Under the pieces are notes generated by a model that worked only from the letters and a program-made list of their open reading frames with translations, had not been told where the DNA came from and did not search any database. Shown piece after piece: positions 12,978-23,753 of a DNA stretch of 64,000 nt; position 1 is the first letter of the stretch; each line of letters starts with the position of its first letter. The DNA lies in contig NC_088319.1 of the NCBI RefSeq assembly GCF_910592395.1, positions 9,796,001 to 9,860,000 of the forward strand, written 5' to 3'. The stretch is from Lineus longissimus. Taxonomy: Eukaryota > Nemertea > Pilidiophora > Heteronemertea > Lineidae. Both the position numbers and the translations under genes were made by a program.

Positions 12978-15900
12978 ACGCTAGGGCCCAACGCGCCGCG
13001 TAGCGGCAAAAAAGCGAAGCTGGCGAAACATTTATAACGGGTCACCGTCACTTATTATTGGACTTATAGCGCATTTACGGGGTTGCAACTATTTTGCTTT
13101 ATAGTGTCACCAGGAAAGAAAAGCATGCGACCTAACGCCGATCTATTTGTATAAAGTGATAATTGGAAGGTATATAGTAGGAAATATCAATAAAATAATC
13201 ATTCCATGTCGTCTTTTGAGGGCATTTTTGATTCTAAAAAATATATGTGTACGTCACCGTAGTCTCTGCAATGATAATTTTATCAGAGCAGTCTCGCGCA
13301 AGTAGAAGTTCTTTACCTATTAGTTCTTCACTTATTAGTCTCAACGTCTGGCGCAAAGCCAGACGTTTTCCATTACGATTTCACTACGATGTTTCACAAG
13401 AAGGAGCAGTGCGCGAGATATGCTAATGAGCAGACTTCCCTCGCTTGAGTTTCTGAAGAATGTTCCATATCGCGCTAAGCTCATCACTACTGATATTGAC
13501 AGGCGTGCAACGGTAGGTATCTGCTCTCCAACTTCCACCCTAATACGGTACAATAAGTTACCATTTGATGGGAATGGGACAATGCCCTCACTGTGTATGG
13601 AGTCATAGGGATAAGAAGACATTATTCATTAGTGTTGGTACAAGTGATTTTGCCCAAAAAGCATGCGCATTCAAAAAACAAAATATGCAAGGTTACGGTA
13701 TCACGTACATGACCATGACGACGTGCAGAAAGTGCACTGGCCAGGGCATACCCTATGGCTATGTACTAGTAAACATGGTAAACATGAACAACATCATTAT
13801 TCATCGGCAGTTCATTTTACTTCGAGCTTTTCCTGAAACATATAGCCATGATGATTAGGCCTACCATGTACCATGACCAATAACAGCACTAGATCATGTA
13901 CATGTCAACAAGTTCACATGAACCGTATAATCCCGCATGGCGCATGTGGGGCATGCATCTAAACCAAAGCCCCAAAATCACTTGTTTTGGTCTATTTCAC
14001 TTGTGTTTCCCCCGTCTCCCGGTCCATAATACATTTACAGTTTACAATCCCCGATCATGGCCCAACAAAAGGTCATCGGTTGACTAAAGGAACACAACTG
14101 TTCAATGGATTTATAGTTGAATGCGATCAAACTACGTCTTTTTAATCGCGGATTGTAAATTTAACCCCATGGGCCTAGGGAAGGCCCTATAACAATACTT
14201 TCGACACAGTTATTATCTCCGCTGCCTCCACCATGTTACACACAGTGCTCACTGCTGATTCTAAAATGCGCCACCTAGTCAAAACACATGCTAATGAGGT
14301 ATGATAATGATAATATATGGACTTCTAGGAATAGATCTCTTTCCAATATTTCGTCATTCCAATATCGTCATCACCTCATCATACTTTCATTGACATTACA
14401 GGCACACATCCACAGAGCACTCTTCAAATCATCTACACAGTGGTTATCCAACTAGGATTATAAAGGTAATTTCTTAGCCCCACACAGTGGGTTTCAGTCT
14501 TGATAAAGGGGCACTATTGCTAGCAGCTAGGTAGGCAAGATAAAGTTAGACGAAGTAGCCGATAGGGGTCTCTCACCCCTCAAAGTCCGTCACAACTATT
14601 CAAGCTTGTACAAGGAATACATGCAGCGCTGACTCTAACAAGACCCAATGGGAATGTCGCACAGTCATCTGTCAAAAACAAGACCTATGTTGCAGTATGA
14701 TCTCTTGCCAATATTTAATAATTGCACTATCGTCATCACCTCATCATACTTCATTGACATTACAGGTACACATTGACATAGACCACTGTTGCAGTCAACG
14801 ACACAGTCGCTATCCAAGTAGCATTATAGAGGTAATTATCATTATCATACCTCATTAGCATGTGAACCAATCACGTCGCGTCCTTTGCGATCACGGCAAA
14901 GCCTCATGGAATAATGTCTTTCACCGTTGAATAATTTTTCATATTCCATGCCTACAACTTCAATTTCTTCATATTCCATGGCTAGAAGTTCAATACTAAT
15001 ATAATATCCAAGATAAAGTTACAAGAAGTAGTCAATAGGGGTCTCTCACCTCTCACTGTATGTCCACACTATTCACGCTTGTACGAGGGCCCTTACTCTG
15101 TATATTAGTCACTGGAAGATGGCCCATTTCATTCCTTGCTTCTACATCACCTATAGTCTCATTGCAAACGCCTCAGTTCTATGATATCACATTCACTTTC
15201 AGCTGTCATACAACGCAACAACTGTGCTATCTGCCATCGCACATCAACGAAGAAGTGCAGCCGCCCACATTCCACCTCACGTCTGTCCGACCAGCTGCAA
15301 TCCTCGAGGAGGCCCCACTGTACCACGATTTCACTACGATGTTTGACAAGAAGGAGCAGTGCGCGAGATAGGCAAATGAGCAGACTTCCCTCGCTTGAGT
15401 TTCGGAAGAATGTTCCATATCGCGCTAAGCTGACCACTGCTGACCATGACAGGCGTGCATTGGACTGGTACAGGTTGGAACTGAACATTGAATATGCTGG
15501 TGGTGACGCTTTCTGATGAGAAGTTGGTCGTGACTGATGCAGTATCCTTGGACTTGTCCACAGCATCGTTCAATCATTGCTCTCTGTGCTGCCTTGATTC
15601 TGTACTTACCCAAATACTAAGACCAAATGCCTGTTGACTGTGCTTTAAGAGAGACTGGCGCCATGCCTAGAGATATGACTGACCCCTATTGGCAAATTTG
15701 TATGACTTTATCTTGCCTACCTAGCTGCTGCCTATAGTCTCCCTTTAACTGCGGAGCACTTCAAAGTCGATAAAATGCCATGTTCCACCTTTTAATGTGT
15801 TCAGACCGCCATTTTCAAAATAATCAAGTCAGGACACTGCCTTCTAGTCTCATAATAAATTTTGCTTTCCTCAATAATAACATTTCTTCTTCTTAAATGC

Positions 15901-16114
15901 TTTCATCATTCCAAACTTCTCCTCCTCTGACTTTTACAGGGGTACAGTCATGGCAGTCAAAACCCAAATACTGAGACCAAATGCCTGTTGACTGTGCTTT
16001 AAGAGAGACTGGCGCCATGCCTAGTCTCTCTTAAAGCACAGTCAACAGACACCAACCCCTTCAGACTCAGAAACCACAAACGCCCAACCCTTCCTGCTAC
16101 CTTAATACTTCTGG
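12978..16114 (+). mobile_element. Element E, array copy C
   Basis: A 3,137-bp copy that includes the ~100-bp segment around 14,010-14,100 (GTCTCCCGGTCCATAATAC...) absent from copies A and B. A short scrambled insert lies near 14,285-14,320. It ends CTTCTGG at 16,114 and is followed by LINE sequence that continues the RT frame interrupted at 6,250. The left and right LINE flanks abut without duplication, supporting insertion without a target-site duplication. Confidence 0.75.
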
Positions 16115-16912
16115 ATTACAAACTAAATTTCGATGTTCATATTGCTATCATGGCCAAGAAAATTGGTCGCCAGATCAATGTTTTAAAACGTATAGGTCAG
16201 TACCTTCCGATCAGTTGCCGTAAAACTATCTATCAATGTTTCATCCAGTCAAATTTCAATTTTTGCCCAATCATCTGGCATTTTTGTAGTGTATCTAACA
16301 AAAAAAAATGGAAAGATTAAATTATAGGGCCCTTAAACTTGTGTATAAAGATCATACTAGCTCATACGAGTCACTTCTCGCAGAGGACGCTTCGGTCTCC
16401 CTACATCTACGCAGACAGAGAACTATTGCTGAAGAAGTGTATAAAATCCTAGAAAAACAAAGACCCTCCTACTTGTTGAACCTCATAAAAGAAAAAGAAA
16501 TCTCGCACAACCTTCGTAGCAATAATGTGCAGATCAATCATTTTAACAGTATATCATATGGTAAAAAAAGTTTTATATATGAAGCCTCACGGATTTGGAA
16601 TGACCTGCCAAACCATATCCGTGAGGCCAATAATCTTACCATTTTTCGTAAACTTTTATTAACTTGGAAGGGTGATAAATGTAAATGTGCTATGTGCGCT
16701 TTTTAAACTGTGTTTGTACTATTGCCTTTTAGAGACATAACCCTGTAGGGCTATTGTTTTACTATTTGTAAATTAATCTTGTGATAACTCTGTATTATTT
16801 ATTCTTTTGTTATTTTAATCATGTTAGATATCGGTTGAAGAGCCCACCACAGCTCACGTTTTTTATGTATTCCCATACCGATGAAAAATAAAGTTTATCT
16901 TATCTTATCTTA
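16114..16912 (+). pseudogene. LINE reverse transcriptase C-terminus and 3' end
   Basis: This continues the LINE cut at 6,250 and 9,950. The frame DYKLNFDVHI...CFIQSNFNFCPIIW... is the C-terminal region of a non-LTR retrotransposon ORF2. It shifts frame in a run of nine A near 16,300, then stays open to the stop at 16,706 (MERLNYRALKLVYKDHTSS...IWNDLPNHIREA), a typical LINE C-terminus. After about 150 bp of 3' UTR comes AATAAAGTTTATCTTATC, the start of a TTATC tail. The tail is interrupted at 16,913 by a DNA transposon and ends near 21,299. The element is dead: split, frameshifted and 5' incomplete. Confidence 0.8.
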
Positions 16913-17317
16913 TTAGGGTAGGGTAAATAACTTTTTTTTTTCGAAACAGGTTTTTTCTGAGGCGAAATTTATTGCTGAGTAAGAATCCGTTAAATTTTTT
17001 TACATCTTATGATTTTTTGGGTCAGTACAGAGGCCATTTTTGAAAATAACGGCCAAATTCACATTTTTTTAAATCATAATTTGCTCTTGTATATAGATAT
17101 CCCCTTTAACCTGTTTTTTGGGGGGCTACTTGCTTCAATGAAGCAGTTGAACAGGTCATAACAGTAATGCACAGTATCTAAAAGTCAATGAAATTTTAGG
17201 AGGTTCACTAAAAGTATCTATTTTACAGCTTGGATGCAAAAAAAACCGAACGGCTGACATGGCTGAAGAAATCCACTCTTTTTGTACAGTTCATAAAATT
17301 ATCAAGTCAAACTATTT

Positions 17318-18133
17318 TTAACAAGTGAAAATTGATTTAAGCAGCGCATCAACGCCATCTCGTAGTTCATTTTCAGGACGAATCGCATTCCGGATTGATG
17401 TTTTGAGTTCTTCTTTCGTAAAGTTCTCGAATTTGAATTTCCCGTCCAACCTTTTCACACGCCGCTTTTGACGAATGTCTGGAGCTATTGTTGCTCGTAA
17501 GTAGGAAACTTCTAGCAGTAACTGTTTTTCATTGAGTTTGTCCAATGAATCCAAATCAGCAATGGTCATTGGACCACCATGTGCCTTACACTTCGCCAAG
17601 ATGTCCATTGTTTTCTCTCGCTTCTTCTTCTTAAGTTCTTCCCTCTTTTGCAGGTCTAGAACTTTTGATTGTTTTACAGTAGCCAGAAAGTCATTCTCCA
17701 TTTTTTGCACCATTTTCACCTCATCAGAAGTTCTAGCCCACTTCCATTCCATTTTCCTCTCGTCTACACTCTTGTCTTGGAAGTTTGAGTCCATGAGATA
17801 GGCATTTGTTGCCACTATGTTCTTCTGTGATATTCTTTGTACCGACGTAGTTCCTCCACACACCCTCAATCGATTGTCCAACTTTGCGAATTCACTTTCA
17901 CAGCCTAGGTTTGTTAGAGGGGCGTGAACCATTTTTGCGGCTGTTGCATCATCGTCTGGTTCACCCTGCTGCTTGAAGAACTTCATGGCCCCCAATTGTC
18001 TTTCCAAAGTATCCAAGATCTCATCGATCACAGCACCTACCAAACGACCTTTACCAGTGTTTAGGTCACAATGATCTTTCTTCTGTTGTAGTTCTTCAGT
18101 TTTCTGCTTGAAGAAGTCCCTTCCCCATGCCAT
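17318..18133 (-). pseudogene. Transposase C-terminal part, out of frame with the N-terminal part
   Basis: A 271-codon frame carrying the end of the transposase. Near residue 76 it reads TNLGCESEFAKLDNRL, which I take as the region of the third acidic residue, followed by a conserved-looking stretch with SQKNIVATNAYL. A long charged coiled-coil-like segment (residues ~150-190, many KKKRE) and a basic C-terminus follow. It overlaps the upstream frame by 73 bp in a different phase. The protein would continue across 18,135 after a one-base shift. That could be a disabling indel or, less likely, programmed -1 frameshifting; no canonical slippery heptamer is seen. Confidence 0.6.
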
Positions 18134-20157
18134 CCTCCAGAATACTCAGCGGCTTTGTGATCAATTCCCAACAGCCTCATAATTGGAAAAATGACCAGCT
18201 CTCCAATTTCATTGTAAACCTCTGAGCACAGTAGGAACCACTCGTTCTGAATGTATGTACTCACAGCCAACACAAGTTTGTTTGCGTTGATATCCACCAC
18301 TGAATCAAAAAAGTCAATTACGGATTGCCTCCTTGCCATGAACTCCTTGGCAATCTCCGCAATGCGTCCAAAACGATTAGCCGTGAATCCTTTGAACCCA
18401 GCATTTTCAATTCCATTTACTTCCATCCAAGACTTGTATTCATTGAACAGTGACACGGAATGACTCGCATGGCTCGGTGACAATAACTTGGATATCGCAA
18501 TTTGTGCTAGAGTATGAACTGAGGTAGATGGTGATAGAAATGCCTTCTGACCCGCAGATACATCCAAGAGCTTCTGTACACCTATCTTACTTTCTGTGTC
18601 CCGAAACACTTTGTCAACCGCATGATCAATGCCTAGGATAATATGAGCACAGCACTTCAAGACTTTCTCTTCTTCTACCCCTAGCCCTTCTAGTAACTTG
18701 CCACAATCCCCAGCTCTATCTGTCATCCAAAAATCCACTGCTGATTTCAGTTCTTCAACCTCCACACCTGCCAGAACAGCCAAGCATTTCAGCTTCAACT
18801 CATAACCAGCTGCACCATCTTCCCCGCTGTGGCTCACGTTTTCCAGATATCCTGTAGTAAGTGTCCTCCTCTCAATGTTGGGACCAGAGACTGTAATGTG
18901 ATCTGCCTTTACATCGTACAATCTATGCCCTGCGGCTTTTGTCGTGTCATCCAGTCCAACGGTAACAACATCGTCATCACCCTTATTCACAAGATAATCA
19001 GCAGCCATTTTTAGGTTAAGATATGCAGCATCTTCAAGATACTTATTGATGCAACAATTAGATGGGAAAACATTTGATAGATCTCTAGCAGAACGTCGCT
19101 GCTTCTCATCTCTATCTGTCCCACGCACGTCGTCATCATCAATCAACTCGGACTCACTTTCGGAATCAGACAGGTCTGCTGACTTCAACCAGTTCTGACC
19201 AAAGATAATGTTTGCAGTTTTGATGATTATACCAATGACGTCCTCGCGACTAACCTTGTGATCAGCAAGGCACTGGACTGTACACCTGATTATTTTCTCG
19301 TCAATACACTTCCTGCTGGTTCGTACTGGAATCTCTGGAAAAACACGGTTCTGATGCTTCGGTATCGCTGATGTGGAAGCTCCTCTAGAACGTGTAACAG
19401 GCCTTGCTGAATGTTGATGCACTGTCTTGACTTTGTCTTCACATAGTGCATCAAAATCAGGATCAACGTCACTGTCAGTGTCCTTTAATGTCAAACTGAA
19501 TTGTAGTTTTCGAGAAAGTTCTTCTTCTTCCTTATGCTGCTGCATGTCAGTTCGCTTTCTCTCCTCTGCTGCTGTCCTGTCCTTATTCCGATTCCTTTGT
19601 TTTTCCCACGCACGGGAGGTTGTGGATACGTTACAAGTTGCAGTGTAAGATCCATGGCAATTATCTGAATAGAATTGTTCATCCTCGGTTGTCATCTTTA
19701 CCCCATAGGTCGATTCCATTTTGTTCTGATACACTTTATCTTTCGTTCGTATGTCATACGCATTAGCAGTCATTCTGTCATTGAAATCATCAACCTTTTT
19801 ATTCCAGTTCTCAGTCTTGTTGTAGTTCACGTTTCTGTACTTCTTCAAGAGAACCTGGAAATCACCGTAGTCCTCCTTTATCTTCTTAGCCACATTCTTT
19901 TCAGAGAGTGGATACACATTTTTCGGGATCCAGTCGTCAATCAGCTCTCTGGCGACCTTGTTGCTTGCATCTACTTGTGAAATCACAGTGCGACCAGATT
20001 TCACAGTGCACAAATACAACATTCTTCCAATGACATGCTGTCCATTCTGTAGCCTTGATTTACTGTGAAATTCATCGATCTCCCTGTATTCGGTCCCTTT
20101 CAGTTCATGAGCGATTGAATCTTTTCGTGTTCTTAACGCTTTCGATTTGGCTGCCAT
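18061..20157 (-). CDS. hAT-like transposase, N-terminal and catalytic part
   Basis: A 698-codon frame starting MAAKSKALRTRKDS. The first third is charged and may be DNA binding. Around residue 399 VGLDDTTKAAG supplies a first acidic residue, around 477 FWMTDRAGDC a second, and around 502 LKCCAHIILGIDH gives the C-x(2)-H signature that follows the second Asp in hAT transposases. The third acidic residue would be the ESEF in the next frame. The arrangement D-D-CxxH-E is established for the hAT superfamily. Assignment to it is by motif order only, and a related lineage is possible. Intact apart from the frameshift near 18,135. Confidence 0.6.
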   Translation of the reverse strand: MAAKSKALRTRKDSIAHELKGTEYREIDEFHSKSRLQNGQHVIGRMLYLCTVKSGRTVISQVDASNKVARELIDDWIPKNVYPLSEKNVAKKIKEDYGDFQVLLKKYRNVNYNKTENWNKKVDDFNDRMTANAYDIRTKDKVYQNKMESTYGVKMTTEDEQFYSDNCHGSYTATCNVSTTSRAWEKQRNRNKDRTAAEERKRTDMQQHKEEEELSRKLQFSLTLKDTDSDVDPDFDALCEDKVKTVHQHSARPVTRSRGASTSAIPKHQNRVFPEIPVRTSRKCIDEKIIRCTVQCLADHKVSREDVIGIIIKTANIIFGQNWLKSADLSDSESESELIDDDDVRGTDRDEKQRRSARDLSNVFPSNCCINKYLEDAAYLNLKMAADYLVNKGDDDVVTVGLDDTTKAAGHRLYDVKADHITVSGPNIERRTLTTGYLENVSHSGEDGAAGYELKLKCLAVLAGVEVEELKSAVDFWMTDRAGDCGKLLEGLGVEEEKVLKCCAHIILGIDHAVDKVFRDTESKIGVQKLLDVSAGQKAFLSPSTSVHTLAQIAISKLLSPSHASHSVSLFNEYKSWMEVNGIENAGFKGFTANRFGRIAEIAKEFMARRQSVIDFFDSVVDINANKLVLAVSTYIQNEWFLLCSEVYNEIGELVIFPIMRLLGIDHKAAEYSGGWHGEGTSSSRKLKNYNRRKIIVT

Positions 20158-21285
20158 GGTGGTCTACTTCTGAAAAACAGATATATTTCTAGCTATTCTA
20201 ATGCGGTGATCATTCGAGGAAATTATATGGGCCTATAGTAATCAGCGATGTTCTAACGGGGCAGGAATAGAAACATCACGCACATGGCACTGCGTTGTAA
20301 CAATGCATCACTGACAATGACGGTTAATTCATTTGTAGTAGTTTTTGGATGACGCCTAAGGAACACCTCTCCTTCAGAGCTTAATAATATGGCATGAAAA
20401 TCGGCACTGCTCTATCAGCTGAAACGTGAAAATTCTGTTCACTTACTTGAAGAGCTTTTACAAATTCCAATCACAATATAGGTAGAAAGTTGTGGAAATG
20501 TGTAATTACGCTTTTCATCTACCATGCAGGATTCATTGAATCTATGTTGGGTTAATGCTGGAGTAGAATCAGTTCCCAAAGCCCCAATGGTCTCACTGTT
20601 ATTTTATCAATTTTTTTCTGAGATCTATTTACAGCTAGCAATGAAGATTAATTTGCATAATAGATGGAGACATATTCAAATTGTCACCACTGAATACATA
20701 CCACTATTTTTTCTCATATCAAAGCCAACGCATGTGTGAACTTTGAGAACGGGACCAGTTGGTGAGTTGGGATCTGAGAGGCTGCCTAGCCTAGTATTAA
20801 CTCAATAACTGCAACTTGGGGCAGGGTGTCCTACGTCTACTAGTAGGCCCTAAGTAATTAATAAGCATTAGTTTTTTGCTTGCAAAATACCCTGCAATGG
20901 ATATATGTTCATCATGTATGACAAATATGGCTATTTCCATTAAAAAAAAAGTTTTTTCTGTCAAAATTATAATGAAATCGACCAAACACACAGTTTCTAC
21001 CAAAAGCATCCATTCAATCATGCTTTCTAGGCCAAAATTGGATTCCTTGACCCCAAAAACATAGGAATAGATATACAACATGCCATACTTTTACATTAAT
21101 TTATGAAACGCAATAATAAGTCAGCAATTTGAACGCCATTTTTCAAAAATGGCGGCTGTACTGACCCAGAACGTAATTTCAGGTAAAAATGCTTTTCAGA
21201 TTCAGAATCAGCACTAAATTTCGCCTTGAGAACAACTTGTTGACAAGCGATTATTTAAAAAAAGTATGTATTTACCCTACCCTAA

Positions 21286-21300
21286 TCTTATCTTATCTAG
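21286..21300 (+). repeat. TTATC tail of the LINE, right remnant
   Basis: TCTTATCTTATCTAG continues the pentamer tail interrupted at 16,912, marking the 3' boundary of the LINE. Confidence 0.7.
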
Positions 21301-21456
21301 TTTGTTCGTTGTCCGCTAGGAAGCAGAAATTCGGTCATTCATGGAACTCAAGCCAATTTGCTCGCGCAATCGGCGATTAGATTATGATTATGATTTTGCT
21401 TGTGAAACGCTGCTAAATACATATGATTTTTCTAGTTATGTTGGCATTTTGGAACG

Positions 21457-21602
21457 ACTTTAGAATTCCCGATCGGAAGTATAGGTCTAAGGGGCGAATG
21501 AATACCGAATAATGAACAAGTAGCCTAACCCTAACCCTAACCCTTTAAACCGATTCACAACTTATATAGTGCGGAGGAACATCCGATCGGTAATTCTAAA
21601 GT
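21457..21602. repeat. Inverted repeat with telomere-like CCCTAA repeats in its loop
   Basis: A 21-bp inverted repeat (ACTTTAGAATTCCCGATCGGA at 21,457-21,477 and its near-complement at 21,582-21,602, one mismatch) encloses about 100 bp. Within that is CCTAACCCTAACCCTAACCC near 21,523-21,544, three units of the animal telomere repeat. It could be a small MITE or a relic of telomere-repeat insertion at a break. Confidence 0.6.
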
Positions 21603-23346
21603 TTAGCCGGCATTTTATATCGGGGGTGGTTCAAAAATTTTAATTGATTTGATAATTGAATAATTAGGGCCTACAGCCAACCAACGGCAATCAAATATGC
21701 GACTCCGAGGGAGCTACCTGGTGACGAGTGTGCGAGATGGTTGGTGACGAGAATAATAACTACCCCGCAAAATCGGCGCCATTTTGAAATCAAAAGTGCG
21801 ACAGGTATATGGATTGGATTGACCAAATAAGGAAAATATTTCCCCACGTGTATAGCTTAAGCGCCCCGTCCTAGCGGGGGGGGGGCATAATATGTAAAGC
21901 CAAGGACTTAGTGAGCCCCCCTTAAGGTCGGTCGAGCACCCCCGAACCCCCTACGATAGCGTAACGTTTTTACCCAGTACAATTGAAGGGAAACCCCTCC
22001 AAACCCCCCCCCCCGTGTTGGGACCATCCATAGTTCCTTTCGACACATTTTTGTTTTGGTAAGGTAATACATTGTGATTGTCCTTATTCATACGCGGCCA
22101 ACCCCTAACCGTAGTTCCTAAAATCATTGATTTCTCGGTCCTCACAGTATGTCAGTGTTGATTTAGCAGTTGTTTTGGTAAAGACATGTTTTATTGGAGT
22201 TTCTGAAACCTAGAGCGCTACTCAATAGGCGACTAACAAGAAACTACGCATTTACTGTTGTTGCCGACGTTTGTGTACACTGAACTTGGGATGTGCGTCG
22301 GCCACGTTTTGAAAAGCCGTCCAGTGCCAGTTGGTGCGTTTTTCGCTGATTTGTGCAAAATTCAAAATATCTCAAAAGTTCAATGGTTGACCCTCGATTT
22401 TTTTTATTGTTGTGTAGCGTAAGCAACTGTCTTTTATGGGGGAATGGGCACTGTAAGAATTATTCAGAAAGAAATGTATCATATTTGGGGGTTTTCGTGA
22501 TTGTCCGGCCCAATTGGCAATATTGCCATTTGGGATGGTGAACAGAGCTAGCAGCAAATGCGACGCTTATGATTTATTTAAAGAAATAAAATGCCCGATT
22601 TAACATCCTGCAGAATCACGGGAATCGGGCGTTTCAGTGATATACGACACAAATGGGTTGTCCTCATGCATTCACTTTGGAAACGCGTTTTAAAATAGAT
22701 GTTACGTCCTGTTAATGGGACACGTCGTCATCGCGTACATTTGGGAAAAACTCCCTAACGAGACCGGAGCAGACGGCAGAAAGTAGTTAATTATTGGCCG
22801 CTAGGGTGCAGAATGTTGCTCACCCGAGTTTTTCACGCAACTATAGCTAAATAGAGCTAGTTCTAGTTTGTGATTCATTTTGATACTTCAGATTTGGGCA
22901 GTAGTCCAATATAACTTAGTCGTCAGTGTGGCTTTAAGCAGGAAAAACGTATGTGTTTTTCTTAAAGTGCCTTTTTTGGACGGGTGTGTGCGATTGTTTT
23001 GTTTATGTCACGTGACCTCGACCATGTCGACACAAAATTGAAATAAACCTCCCTTTTCTGTCATTATTTAGGACGGATATTTCCCTGATAAAAATATTAA
23101 TATAATTGGCAAATTTCTTAGGCATATGTAGCGAATTCCCATGAAGATTTAAATTAATTTCAACTAATGGGATAGCAACCACCGGAAGAGCGCGGAGAAA
23201 TCGGTAAAGTTTACGGAGTTAATTCAGCGCCATTTTGAAAAACAAAAAAAATGGATGGTAGCCTATGCAAATTTCTCTCGTCATTTCTCGGCATTACTCT
23301 CGCACACGCGTGTATCTTAAGAGCCCCGCCTAAGAAGGGGGGCTTA
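21603..23346. other. Unassigned non-coding DNA
   Basis: No gene is recognised. Two related blocks near 21,770-21,890 and 23,220-23,345 share GCGCCATTTTGAAA and a C/G hairpin (GCCCCGTCCTAGCGGGG and GCCCCGCCTAAGAAGGGG), so they may be ends of one repeat family. Homopolymer runs of G (near 21,875) and C (22,004-22,014) occur. Open frames are short and lack recognisable domains. Confidence 0.5.
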
Positions 23347-23559
23347 TTAATATTTCCTGAACTATATGCCTTCTAATTATCAGTTTACATAAATAGATTG
23401 GCGTTATTCGCGTGCTTTTCTTTCCTCGTGACAATAAACAGCAAAATAGTTACAACCCCATAATCGCGCTATAAGTCCATAATGAGATCACGGTGGCCCG
23501 TTATAAATGTTCGCCAGCTTCGCTATTTTGCCGCTACGCGGCGCGTTGGGTCCTTGTGT
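23347..23559 (-). repeat. Partial E-family end
   Basis: The terminal ~210 bp of an E-like element in reverse orientation. It has the CTTTCCTCGTGACAATA block, the TTATAAATGTTCGCCAGC block and the GCCGCTACGCGGCGCGTTGGG hairpin end, finishing CCTTGTGT. It is closer to the diverged copy at 27,350 than to the arrays. The remainder of the element is missing. Confidence 0.7.
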
Positions 23560-23753
23560 CCAGTCGCGCGGCACAAGTCTTTATTTAGACTACATGTAGC
23601 TGAACGTGGTAAAATAACAAAATTGGTGATTACTTATTATGCAACTCTCATTGGCTATAACATACTGTAAAACAGAAAGATTTCGCTTGCAGGTTATTTT
23701 CGCGAGTAGGTCACGTTCGCGAAAATATCATTATTTATATTATTATATATATG

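Larger units (their letters stand above)
16913..21285 (-). mobile_element. hAT-like DNA transposon inserted in the LINE tail
   Basis: A 4,373-bp element with terminal inverted repeats beginning TTAGGGTAGGGTAAATA. The inverted similarity extends inward about 130 bp (GGGTCAGTACAG...GCCATTTTTGAAAA at 17,020 and its complement near 21,150). It lies within the LINE's TTATC tail. The ten bases TCTTATCTTA occur on both sides, but because the site is a pentamer repeat the true duplication length cannot be decided. It encodes the transposase described separately on the minus strand. Confidence 0.75.

Noticed and set aside
1-16114. Dozens of 60-138-codon frames repeated with the same peptide in the E arrays
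   Set aside because: They occur on both strands over the same bases, lack domains or codon bias, and recur only because the DNA repeats; frames break freely between copies.
18061-18133. Programmed -1 frameshift in the hAT-like transposase
   Set aside because: No canonical slippery heptamer at the overlap; a simple indel is the plainer explanation without other copies.
19290-19472. Small frames within the hAT-like transposase region on both strands
   Set aside because: Alternative-frame shadows of the 698-codon frame.
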